DNA of 64,000 nt, taken from the NCBI RefSeq assembly GCF_023078275.1, contig NC_062982.1:6398501-6462500 (forward strand), written 5' to 3'. The position numbers and the translations under genes were made by a program. Source of the DNA: Leguminivora glycinivorella (taxonomy: Eukaryota; Arthropoda; Insecta; Lepidoptera; Tortricidae). Positions 31,376 through 40,996 of the stretch are shown piece by piece. The number at the start of each line of letters is the position of its first letter. Position 1 is the stretch's first letter. The notes beneath the pieces are model-generated. The model had not been told where the DNA came from. It searched no databases and saw only the letters and a program-made list of their open reading frames with translations.

Positions 31376-33085
31376 TTGTAGGTCTGATTACCGAGCTGCT
31401 CCTAAATCACTGTATCCGCAAATGACAATCTGAAATACGAAGGTTTCTCAAACTGTCTTGTGAAGTTGTGGACTGGTTGCTTTGAATCATTTAAATATGA
31501 GCGAATTAAATAATAATAAACGACGACGACCATTTAAGCACTCTTCGACATTTTATAGAAATGTGGTAAGAAAAGTACAGAACGATAATACAAGTAAGCA
31601 CTTTATAGTTACTTAATGTATTCGATATATAATTTTTAATTCTTATTGATAAAAAAGATGTGTAGTATTGCTTTACACAATAAAAGTAGGTATCAAATGA
31701 AATAGAGTATTTACTGTGATATTAATAGATGTTTTGTGAAGTGCATGCTAGAGTAAATTCCTATACATAACGTTGAGTGTATACTTAAGTTACTTTTTAC
31801 AACCCAGCAGCTCGGTACGCACGTTACAAATTTTTTTTTAATCTTCCTCAGTGAGGATAACTGAGTACGGCATATTTAATTGTTTATAAAGTTTGAGGAT
31901 ACCTGGAAAAAATGAATACAAGAAGCCATTTTGTAAATCCAATAAATATTCACTGCTTTCGGTCACGCTTGTACGCTACGACCATTTTGCGACCGATTTT
32001 TGACCGTTTTGGTGACCGTTTGTCGACTGTTTTTTACATAGAATATTACCCAGTCTTAATCCATATTTTAACAACTTCATTGGTTTTCTAGGCATTATTT
32101 TTATTATTTCAGTATAGTATATGCACCAAAGCACTAAAACTTCACCAATCAATATAGTTATGTACACAAACACCGAGTAGTCAATAATATTATTGCTGGT
32201 TAAACTGAGGTAAATTGATGGCGCGTTGATAAATTTAGACTTATTTTATGAAATCACTCGAGCAATTTAATTGGCCATGGTAATTAGCCCACATTATAAT
32301 ACAAATGCAAACAATATTTACCTTTAACACATTCTTACGCCATTACATTTTAATGTCAAATGATTTTATTTCTTTTTTACTTTGATGTCTCTGACAGTCG
32401 CCATTTGAAAAGAATGAAATGAACGAATGATTTTGGGAAAATGGTCGCCAAACGGTTACAATGTGTGCACGCGTAGTGCACACTTCTGTGACCATTTGTG
32501 CCTGTTACCAATCGTCCCCATTTGGGTCGCCTCGACTAAACGTCGACCGTACTGAGACTAAGAATTGAGACCCGAAGACCTGTGTGTACACAAAATAGGA
32601 CGATTTGCGTAGGAACGACGACCGATAATGGTTATATGGGTAGGCCACTATAGAACTATGTCATAGTGACGTTATAAATCAGATTGTAAGAAATCTCTTA
32701 CTGCTTGTCATTTTGACATGGTTGTAGCACTCTAGGCCACTGCCTAGGGTTAGTTATAATTGGTTGACTGTATACGTACAAGTCATAGACATATAAAAAT
32801 ATAATATAGTATAAACAACATCATGTCATCCTGTACTCTGTTGTAAAGCATGCGATATACTGAAAGAATCAAATATAGCTACTTTACTCAATCCTCAACA
32901 GTACTGTGGGCCAAGAAAGTGATCTACCAGTTTTGAAAAAAGTTTCTGTGAGCTTTAACGATCGCTAAGGTTCACTTGACACGTGGCATGACGTAAATAT
33001 CATATATAGACAGAGCAATTGTCACTGACATAACATTATTGCAAGCGGAAATCGACCTTGTTGTCTCATGATGTTCAAACGTACC
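31376..33085. other. Unassigned stretch of about 1.7 kb
   Basis: No coding domain or in-window repeat recognised. Around 31965-32030 and 32440-32530 there are several GACCG/CGGTC-type words, but no clean inverted repeat. Confidence 0.35.
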
Positions 33086-33087
33086 TC

Positions 33088-33225
33088 AACCGTAGCTCAC
33101 TCCGCGATTCTATCGCCGCGGTAAACCAGTCATTTTTGACGGCGCAATAAAATTCAATGTTGGCTGCTCGCGTCGGTCCGTTTGTTAATGTAGGTAAGAA
33201 TTTAAACTTGATGAAAATGGATATG
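33088..33225 (+). mobile_element. MITE family K fragment
   Basis: TAGCTCACTCCGCGATTCTATCGCCGCG through GCAATAAAATTCAATGTTG, CTGCTCGCGTCGG and TTGTTAATGTAGGTAAGAAT matches the left two-thirds of the fuller copy at 49155-49408. The central GC-rich part is deleted. Confidence 0.65.
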
Positions 33226-33331
33226 TACCGCTAATTCTTTTTTGATAATTTTTTGGTTCACGATAACGTCACATATCCGACCGACATCAAGGGGTTTTTA
33301 CGTGTTTCTATTTCATCACAATGCTATTAAC

Positions 33332-33545
33332 ATAATTAATGAATCTACGGTTGTACTCACGTCTCTCACTCACTCAATCACTGGAGTTCACGCGGCGGCT
33401 AAACTCCGTGAACTCGAACAGACGAAGTTTAGCCGCCGCGTGAACTCCTATTGCCTGAAAAGGGGCCTCCAAATTGGCCCGAAACATGTCGCAACAATAG
33501 CAATATCACAACGTGAGTATGTACAACCGTAGATTCATTAATTAT
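33332..33545. mobile_element. Inverted Penelope-like structure with hammerhead-like core
   Basis: Outer arms (AATTAATGAATCTACGGTTG at 33335 and its complement ending at 33543) and a perfect 23-bp inner inverted repeat (33383-33405 with 33426-33448) form nested hairpins. Between the inner repeat and the right outer arm lies CTGAAAAGGGGCC, then an 8-nt loop, then GGCCCGAAACATGTC, flanked by TTGC and GCAA. That layout is the helix I / core / helix II / GAAA / minimal helix III / cleavage-site order of a hammerhead ribozyme, which Penelope-like elements are known to carry. The upstream core differs from CUGAUGA. Confidence 0.6.
33455..33490 (+). ncRNA. Hammerhead ribozyme-like motif, probably decayed
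   Basis: Core box CTGAAAAG (33455-33462) stands where CUGAUGA is expected. Helix II is GGGCC (33463-33467) with GGCCC (33476-33480). GAAA (33481-33484) follows, then a 2-bp helix III closed by the AC/GT pairs of ACATGT, with C at 33490 as the expected cleavage nucleotide (GUC). Helix I is TTGC (33451-33454) with GCAA (33491-33494), continued by CTA/TAG across a 3-nt bulge. The essential G8 is not present in its normal place, so self-cleavage of this copy is doubtful. Confidence 0.5.
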
Positions 33546-33637
33546 TTGAATATGTCTCACGAAAGTTTAACGTATATAATGCTATTGACACTTGACACTG
33601 GCAATTCTGTGTAAATTCCGTGTCTGGGTCGATAAAT

Positions 33638-33904
33638 AAGGCCGGCAACAGACAGTCTTAAATTTTATAATCTTAAAAAATCATAATCTTATAAAATCAG
33701 ATCGAGTGCACGGATTTTCATACAATTTCGCAACTGTCCACACAGTCTTATTTTTTAAGATTATAAATTTTTTTTTCAGATTGATCTGACAGATTGCGAA
33801 TTATCTGAATTTTAAGAAAGTGTGTGGCAAGGCAGTCGATCTGATATTATAAGATTATGATTTTTTAAGATTATGAAAATTAAGACTGTCTGTTGCCGGC
33901 CTTA
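33638..33904. mobile_element. Fold-back MITE of about 267 bp
   Basis: AAGGCCGGCAACAGACAGTC followed by TTAAATTTTATAATCTTAAA at the left edge is complemented by TTAAGACTGTCTGTTGCCGG at the right. A second AAAAAATCATAATCTTATA block and an AGATTATGATTTTTTAAGA block are complementary further in. A central TCTGACAGATTGCG stretch forms the loop. No open frame. Confidence 0.82.
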
Positions 33905-34598
33905 CATGGTCACTCAGTGTCAATATTTCCTTGTTGAATAAGCAATCAACCGGCGAAGTGTCACTGTTTTGAAATATGGCCTATTTCAGCTAGATGTCAA
34001 TCTGATATCAGTGTTCATTCGAATTGACCGACGCGTCTGCTTAGAATTGATACTGTAATGTGCTATGCAAAAACAGGATTATAGCAATATAAATTAATAC
34101 AGTAACTATAAATACTAGTCCGTTTAGTGTATACATTATTTTCTTCCAATTAAAGATTAGATGCAATAAATAGTAGATACAGCTAGCTTATAGGTAGGTA
34201 AATTCGGTGGATGGCATAAAGAACTTGATTATTCGAAATATTTTATTACTGTAATTTGAATTTAGCACATGATTACTTATGGGTACTTTTGCACCAGAAG
34301 CTATAAGGAGCGGGGTTTAATAGTTAGTTTATTTGTAAATATTTATTTTAAGTTACATTTTATTAAAATGTTGTATTTTTTAATATTAAAACCATTAATA
34401 AATATTAAAAAAAAAATTAGAACGTAATGAAGGCCGTGGTTCTGTTTTGTTCGATCCTTATGTCCTTATGAGTGACTTATCAAAATCTTCACGCCATGTA
34501 CCGAATTATTGGTTCAGAGTCTGGTGATGTTAGGTGACTAGTACAGTAAACATAAAGTAGATAAATATTTTATCGACCATATTTTACCATAGACAGTT
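33905..34598. other. Unassigned spacer
   Basis: AT-rich, with nothing recognised. Confidence 0.35.
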
Positions 34599-34599
34599 A

Positions 34600-34975
34600 A
34601 GTTAAGACAGTAAGTTGCTTGTTGGAAGCGCTGGTAGCCTAGCGATAAGTGCGTGCGACTTTCGTTCCGGAGGTCGCGGGTTCGAACCCCGGCTCGTACC
34701 AATGAGTTTTTCGGAACTTATGTGCGAAATGTCATTTGATATTTGCCAGTCGTTTTTTCGGTGAAGAAAAACATCGTGAGGAAACCGGACTAATTCCAAT
34801 AAGGTCTAGTTACCCTTCGGGTTGGAAGGTCAGATGGCAGTCGCTTTCGTAAAACTAGTGCCTACGCCAAATCTTGGGATTAGTTGTCAAAGCGGACCCC
34901 AGGCTCCCATGAGCCGTGGCCAATGCCGGGATAACACAAGGAGGATGATGATGAGTTAAGACAGTAAGTTGCTTG
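34600..34975 (+). mobile_element. tRNA-headed SINE, copy 2, with 21-bp target-site duplication
   Basis: The same element as at 995-1337, with intact A and B boxes (GCTGGTAGCCTAGCGATAAG; GGGTTCGAACCCCGGC) and a GATGATGATGA tail. The 21-bp target GTTAAGACAGTAAGTTGCTT+G at 34601-34621 is repeated exactly at 34955-34975. Perfect duplications of this length point to a recent LINE-mediated insertion. Confidence 0.93.
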
Positions 34976-35109
34976 GATAATCAATGATATTATATGAGTG
35001 TGTTTAATAAAACCTCCCACTTTGTCGGTTACCATCAAGGCGAGATTTACTTGTACCTATAAAGGTAAAGGTTCATATAAATGAATAAACTGATAAAGCG
35101 GCTTTATAA

Positions 35110-35800
35110 AGTGAATTAATGATTTTTAAATCTGGTAATAAGTGTCCTGAAGAGGTTCCTCCAGTGTTGCTTAATGGAGTGCCATTAAAAAGAGTGTATG
35201 TATTTAAGTACCTTGGCCATGTATTATGTGATGATATGTGTGACGATGAGGATATAAAGAGGGAGCGGAGGGCGCTGGCGACCAGGGCGAACATGCTGGC
35301 ACATAGGTTCGGGCGATGCACAGTGCGTCAAGATAACTTTGTTTAAAGCTTTTTGCACATCACTATACACATGTGCACTATGGGCCAGCTGTACGCAGAG
35401 GGCGCTGGGTGACCTCCGCGTCCAGTATAACAATGCGTTCAGGGCGCTGTTGCGGCTGCCGCGCTGGTGTAGTGCATCGGGAATGTTCGCGCATGCGCGC
35501 GTAGATGGTTTCCAGGCCATGCTGCGCGCGCGGTGCGCGGCATCTTTGTGCCGCCTGCGTGGCAGCCGGAACAGCCTTCTGGCCGTCTTAGCTGATCGCT
35601 GGGATAGTCAGCTCCTCATACACTGGACTAGAATGCACTCGGTGGTGGCCACCTACACATATAACTGAGTGTATGTGGCTGTCACCAAGGCACCTTAATT
35701 AGAATTAGAATAAGTTTTTTAAAAAATGTATTTTGCTCACTGTATGGACTTTGGTCTGAAATAAAGATATTTTATTTTATTTTATTTTTATTTTTTTTTT
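35110..35800 (+). pseudogene. RTE-type LINE 3' fragment with one frameshift
   Basis: Codons from 35119 give SGNKCPEEVPPVLLNGVPLK, RVYVFKYLGHVLCDD and ERRALATRANMLAHRFGRC. After a shift at about 35325-35335 another frame gives LFKAFCTSLYTCALW, LRVQYNNAFRALLRLPR and SASGMFAHARVDGFQAMLRA, ending at a TGA at 35666. This is the post-palm part of an RTE-like LINE reverse transcriptase known from Lepidoptera. The second half is distinctly GC-rich relative to its surroundings. The 3' UTR has AATAAA at 35759 and a (TTTTA)n tail to about 35800. Confidence 0.82.
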
Positions 35801-36160
35801 ATAGCAATCGACGAAGTGGGTCGTTTACCCGTGCACATTCACATATTACTTTTTAATCAAATTTTATACACTTACGTATAAAAAGTACAAAATTGAATTA
35901 CACTGTAAAATTGCGTTTAATCAACATAAAATATAAATTGCCTAACATCATAAAGTTCAGAAGGAAGCGAACATTATAAATTTATAGGATTCTATAAATC
36001 CATGTATGAATCTTTATTTATAATATTCCATACATTGTAACTATGAGGAAATATCAATCAAAGATGTGGTCTCTCTCTGATAGAATACAATATTCCTAGG
36101 TTATGCATCAGGTATGACTACGAATAGGTTACTTTGTTTTCGAGTAGGGTTTTACGTACA
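35801..36160. other. Unassigned spacer
   Basis: Nothing recognised. Confidence 0.35.
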
Positions 36161-36162
36161 TA

Positions 36163-36380
36163 CATACATACACACAATCACCCCTGTATCCCATAAAAGA
36201 GGTACGCAGAGCACATGAACTACTCTAGTTTTTTGTGCCACTCTTGGCAAAAACGGGTTGAAAGAAAACGAAATTGTGACATTGCAGTGACAGGTTGCCA
36301 GCCCTCTCGCCTACGCCACAATTTAACCCATATCCCACAGTCGACTTCTACCGTCTACGACACCCACGGGAATTACCTAA
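36163..36380. mobile_element. SINE-like element family C, copy 2
   Basis: It runs from CTGTATCCCATAAAAGAGGT through GTTGAAAGAAAACGAAATTG, GACATTGCAGTGACAGGTTG and TCTACGACACCCACGGGAA. It matches 6580-6790 and ends before the AATTCTTAACCCG part. A short CTACCGT duplication is present near 36348. Confidence 0.6.
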
Positions 36381-36417
36381 GTCACAAGCTTATGCAGTAA
36401 TTAAATAAAAAACAAAA

Positions 36418-36675
36418 TGAATAAATAAATAAATAAATATTATAAGGACATTCCTACACAGATTGACTGTGTCCCACGGTAAGCTCAAGAAGGCTTGTGT
36501 TGTGGGTACTCAGACAACGATATATATAATATATAAATACTTATATACATAGAAAACATACATGACTCAGGAACAAATATCTGTGCTCATCACACTAATA
36601 AATGCCCTTACCGGGATTCGAACCCGGGACCGCAGCGTAGCAGGCAGGGTCACGCCAGACCGGTCGTCAGATGAA
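36418..36675 (-). mobile_element. tRNA-derived SINE, minus orientation
   Basis: CCGGGATTCGAACCCGGGACC (about 36613) is a B box read from the other strand, followed toward the right by GCAGCGTAGCAGGCAGGGTC, a tRNA-like head. To the left the body includes GTGCTCATCACACTAATAAATG, GTACTCAGACAACGATATAT and TCCTACACAGATTGACTGTG. It finishes in the (AAAT)n tail at 36418-36440. A fragment of the same 3' end lies at 10111. Confidence 0.7.
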
Positions 36676-36799
36676 CATGTTAGATATTATACTTAACCAA
36701 ATACACTACATTAACACTAATCTAGCGCACACGTTGTTTAATATGCTACTAATTTAACACATCTAACATTCGTTTTTTAATCAAAATGAGTATTTTTAA

Positions 36800-36895
36800 G
36801 TTAATTTTAAATGTACCTATCCCTTACCTATAATAATTTGTTACCTTACCTTCTTATAATTTGTTCTGTGCAATAAAGTGTTTACTACTACTCTT
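36800..36895 (+). mobile_element. LINE 3' UTR tail
   Basis: TTCTGTGCAATAAAGTGTTT followed by ACTACTACT copies the way the elements at 28.27 kb and 2.63 kb end (GTGCAATAAAG; AATAAAGTGTATTACTAC). It is therefore the extreme 3' end of a severely truncated CR1/L2-like LINE. Confidence 0.6.
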
Positions 36896-37424
36896 TTAAA
36901 TACTTATTGTTTTAATAAATACATTATAAAGGGTAATAAAAATAAAATTTAGCACATATATCTGTATCAAACACGTGGTAAGACCTTTCATGAGTAACTG
37001 GTTTTTTAAGTTTATTTGTCATCTCTTCTAAATATATAACTCAGAATATTTCATTAAAGTATGGTGGGTCGCATCTATAATTTCAATTTATATTTCGCTC
37101 ATCTAAAATGCATAGCATAATCTTTGAACATATGATCGGCAGAGCTGCCAATTACATAAACCAACATAAACATTATGTTTAATGCGTTCTGCATGTAAAA
37201 TCATGTTATTAATGTGTGTTTGGAATTGAATACGATGTAACTTCGAGTACACCAATACCTTTGTATATAAAGAATACATACTACATATTATTATTACATA
37301 GATGTACTTACCTATATTTAATTGCAGCTCAAGTCAACTTGTTGGTTTAGTCAAGCTTTTTATGTATTTTTTGTCAGAGATACACTAGGGGATGGCTAGA
37401 TTTCCCTGAGGCCTATAAGCTAGG

Positions 37425-37525
37425 GGAGACCGAGGTAAGTTGTGATGGAGGAGAGTTGTGTTAACGTCTATTTTTGGGAAATTATCAACTGTTGTCAAAC
37501 TCGCAACAGCACAGGTTTTTTAGTT
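37425..37525 (+). repeat. Repeat family L, copy 1, followed by a SINE scrap
   Basis: GGGGAGACCGAGGTAAGTTGTG and GGAGAGTTGTGTTAACGTC then TTTTTGGGAAATTATCAACT recur at 38312-38395. At 37563-37595 the words ATCATCCTCCTCGCGTTATC match the reversed tail of the tRNA-headed SINE. Confidence 0.6.
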
Positions 37526-37599
37526 CAAGTCTCGGGCTAGCAAGCGCGCAATATTGCGTAACTCATCATCCTCCTCGCGTTATCCGGGCATTATGAATT

Positions 37600-38305
37600 T
37601 TTTAAACATGGTCTAAAAAATACTTTTATCGAAATTTGATTTTAGTGAAAGATCTTACGTGAAATTGACATGTTTGGATTTACCTTTAACTTTTCTAAAA
37701 ATCCAAGAATGATTTTAATTTTAAGGTAAGCAAAAGTTATTACCAAACATTACATAGTTAGTTACATACACGACGACCTAATAAAAGCGTGTTAAAAACC
37801 AGTTCTTGACCACAAAATTGTTCAACTTTGATGCCAAATATCACAGAAACAATGAGCTGTGAAGTAAGTAATTATGAGATATTATTTTGTTTAAAGACGA
37901 TGCTGTTAATATGAAACTATCATAATATAAATGGATTCAAATCAAAGGTCATTGGCTCAAGGAACGCCTTTAAAGTTTTACAAGTTACAAAACTTACATA
38001 GGTGTTAAGAGCATTTTAAGATAGCTAAAAGATGTGTCATTGTCAGGATTATTACTATGGATTGACAACAAGATAAGTATACTAATCAGTAGGGTAAAGG
38101 TACCCCGCTCTCACAAACGGGCTAATAAAGCCATAAATAGAGTAAACACGGTAAAGATGTGAAACCCGTAAACGTAATGATAAGTGACCGCTTTTTAACG
38201 CGTGGTCCAATGTGGTCACACTGGCAACCCTATTAGGGTACCGCAGAGTATTTGGATGGAGATGTGTCACTTGTGTGGTTAGTGAAAGAAGGAATCGCAT
38301 TAGCT
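37600..38305. other. Unassigned spacer
   Basis: Nothing recognised. Confidence 0.35.
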
Positions 38306-38311
38306 GTAGGG

Positions 38312-38395
38312 GAGACCGAGGTTAGTTGTAACAGGGGAGAGTTGTGATAACGTCGATTTTTGGGAACTTATTAACTATTAACAAGCATGCAACAG
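38312..38395 (+). repeat. Repeat family L, copy 2
   Basis: GGGGAGACCGAGGTTAGTTG, GGGGAGAGTTGTGATAACGTC and TTTTTGGGAACTTATTAACT repeat the 37.4-kb copy in the same orientation, about 890 bp apart. Confidence 0.6.
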
Positions 38396-38840
38396 TCCTT
38401 GATAAGCACATCATCGTCACGCAGCAGACGACTATGGAACTAAAAAAAAACAACAACAAAACAATAAAACAACAATAAAATGTAACGAACGCTTTAACGT
38501 GAACGGTGACCGGCGGTTTGATGCAACCGGCCCTTAATCTTAGATTCAATGTCTAATTATGTTCAAGCTGATGCCGTCATGTTTGAATAGCACCTTTGTC
38601 TACAAGGCACAGCATACTCACTATAATTCAGTCAACCATGCTCACTGGCGGCATTCATCGCTGCCTTGAAACTAGGTGAACATAATGCTCCGTCAGCTGA
38701 GTGATCCATCTTCACCGAGTGTAAGATCTGACCGCGATCATTCCCGTTGCATAGGCGCAAGCGAGGCGATTTCTTGGCGTAAGCACAGTATAATAAAGAG
38801 TATAAGTATAAGCACAGTATACTAACTTATGGTGTAAGTG
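38396..38840. other. Unassigned spacer
   Basis: Nothing recognised beyond a small AC/AAC-rich run at 38440-38480. Confidence 0.35.
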
Positions 38841-39014
38841 CTAGTTCAGACACAGCGGAAACCGCGTGGATGCAAATCGCGCATAATCGGAACGTTCATA
38901 CTACAACCGCGCGGTGTAGTATGAACGGTCTACTACTATATTATGCGCAACTATGCTATTAATATTGATCCGCGCGGTTGATCCGCGCGGTTTCCGCTGT
39001 GTCTGAACTAGGGC
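38841..39014. mobile_element. MITE with inverted ends and nested central hairpin
   Basis: CTAGTTCAGACACAGCGGAA followed by ACCGCG at the left is complemented by CGCGGTTTCCGCTGTGTCTG and AACTAG at the right. The centre holds its own hairpin (CGTTCATACTACA with TGTAGTATGAACG, about 38898-38923). TAAGTG occurs immediately outside both ends (38835-38840 and 39015-39020), a candidate 6-bp target duplication. Partial CCGCGCGG words recur three times inside. Confidence 0.78.
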
Positions 39015-39332
39015 TAAGTGTCAGAATATTTTGTGGCGTTTCATTCATATTAAAAGGGTCAATTATCAAGCTTCAACGCTTCAAGTGCAATAAGGACTTT
39101 TTTATCTAGTTGCAACAGAAAGCTTTATTGCAGGTGACGCAAAAGGTATGGAATATCAAAATGCTATATGTTATGGGCTTAAAATATTTTTAAATATGTA
39201 TGAGTCTCACGGGAGTTTTATAGTTAAAATTATCAAAATGTTGTTATGGGAAGTACGAAGTACTATAAAAAAGGAGAATGGCGTAAGAACCAGATGCCAA
39301 AAAATTCTTTATCAGCTGTTATTCTCCAATAC

Positions 39333-39370
39333 CGACATCCGATATCGGATAGAATAATGTCAAAACGTGA
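39333..39370. mobile_element. MITE family H end fragment
   Basis: CCGACATCCGATATCGGATA followed by GAATAATGTCAAAACG matches the right end of 20703-20831. The rest is missing. Confidence 0.55.
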
Positions 39371-39392
39371 CCTGCCTCTCAGAAACAAAAAC

Positions 39393-39625
39393 ACTTAGGT
39401 AAGTACCATTAAATACATATGTAACTCCGTATAGACAGCTACAGTATAAGAAAAAAAAACGTACGTAGCTTTGGGGGACGCTCGGCAAGATGGCGCTAAT
39501 ATTAATATTTTATCTAAGAATATGGGCCAAATTGTCAAACCTGAGGTTTAAAAGTTTTATGCTTGTGTAGAGAGATGGCAGTCTGTGCACTGTGATTACA
39601 TATTTTACTTTGACAGTAACTCTCT
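39393..39625 (-). repeat. Dispersed repeat family J, copy 2
   Basis: In the opposite orientation to 30351-30645. AACTCCGTATAGACAGCTAC, AGATGGCGCTAATATTAATA, ATATGGGCCAAATTGTCAAA and CACTGTGATTACATATTTTA appear in reverse order. Confidence 0.75.
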
Positions 39626-40190
39626 ATAATACTTGATTCTTGCTGCCATAATACTTGCTGGTCATTCTAAACGTTGGACTCTTCCATTCCCATGAAATGG
39701 AACGCTGCGCGTGAGTTTCTAGGAAGCCCTTTGCGGCGCGGCGCCTTTGATGATAGCGGCACGTGTGAGCTAATGTGCCCAAACCAGGGGTTACCACTTC
39801 AATCCCGGCTCACGCGATCACGGGATCTTGTGAAATGTTTAAGTTCACTTGGATAAGAAGTGTTAAATGGACACTTTGACCCTTTGATGGCCTTTGCGTC
39901 TGCCGAAGATAAAAAACCGTTTGATGTAGGTAGCCAGCATACATGGTGTTCGAATGTAAATAAATAATAATTATTTATTGTCTTGAAACCTAATACAATG
40001 AAACTAAACTTATACTAAGTTACATGTTACATTATTACTTGTAATGTATGTCATGAAGGTCCTTGGAGGAAACCGTTGTTGGAACATGTATGTAGATAGT
40101 TAAGATCCAAGCGAAAGATACTTGTTTCTTGTCAGACAGTCGATACCTAATATTTCGGCAAAAAGTATTTAAAAGAGGTGCTTACATCGC
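39626..40190. other. Unassigned spacer
   Basis: A GC-richer patch at 39690-39830 has no frame or repeat partner that I can support. Confidence 0.35.
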
Positions 40191-40194
40191 CATA

Positions 40195-40382
40195 CAGTTC
40201 TCTACGTGCCACAGAATATATAAAAGTACAAGTACAGAAGGCTCACTCTCAACAACCTGTCAACGGACTGCATGCTACATTGAGTTCTATTGCGCAGCGT
40301 GAAGGTTGTCAAACTTTATGGGCCGCGAACTCGGCCGTCGAAATGTAAAGAAGAAACGCAGAGTGAGCCGCCCTTGTACGTG
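40195..40382 (-). mobile_element. MITE family K copy, minus orientation
   Basis: CACAGAATATATAAAAGTAC followed by AAGTACAGAAGGCTCACTCT at the left and GAGTGAGCCGCCCTTGTACG at the right correspond, inverted, to the two ends of the copy at 49155-49408. The middle keeps GGGCCGCGAACTCGGCCG. Confidence 0.6.
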
Positions 40383-40539
40383 CCTATAACTTAGCTTCTT
40401 AATAACACATCTAGGTTAATTATCTATGATTAAAAAAGGTTGGTTCACGGTAGATAACCGCTTATGCTTATGGCCTCGCACAGTTGCGGTTGCAAACCTT
40501 AGCAATATGACAATGAGAAAGGAAATCTACTTCTTAGGG

Positions 40540-40995
40540 ACTTTCTCAAACCTAAAAAACCCAATGACGCTCCTGCTCGCGACCTCTTTGTAGAATTTAA
40601 AATCATGCCCCTGCCTAATGCCTTGTATACGTATACAACAAGTGGCTGTATTCACATACGTCAACGCGAGAAAATACGTCCGCGAGAAATTCAAATGCAG
40701 AGATATAAATGATAATTACCCCTTACGCAGCAATAAACACGCAGAAAGATTAATAGCAGAGCGCCACAAATTGGCGAAGTCGGCGAAATCGGTCTATTGT
40801 CTCGGTCCGTCAGTATTCAACCGCCTACCAGAATGTATCAGGAATACAACTTCCGCCGCCGGTTTTAAGACTAAATTAAACATGTGGCTGCTCAATAATA
40901 TGTTCTATGATTATAATGATTTCTTCGACATGCCACTCACCTTGTAATGTTTACACTACTGGATCCACTGGATATCGATTGTTTATTTAAATGCA
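40540..40995 (+). pseudogene. LINE 3' fragment related to the 12.3-kb element
   Basis: The plus-strand frame ending at the TAA of 40945-40947 contains RIQQVAVFTYVNARKYVREK, LGPSVFNRLPECI and FKTKLNMWLLNNMFYDYNDF. It aligns with the last 110 residues of the 998-codon ORF2 (IQQVAIYVYTN, MGPTVYNRLPE, FKTRLKSWLLEHTFYSYDEF). A preceding DLFVEFKIMPLP in another frame shows a 1-nt shift at about 40612-40618. The 3' UTR is short and ends in (GAAAT)n at about 40997-41020. Confidence 0.82.
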
Positions 40996-40996
40996 A

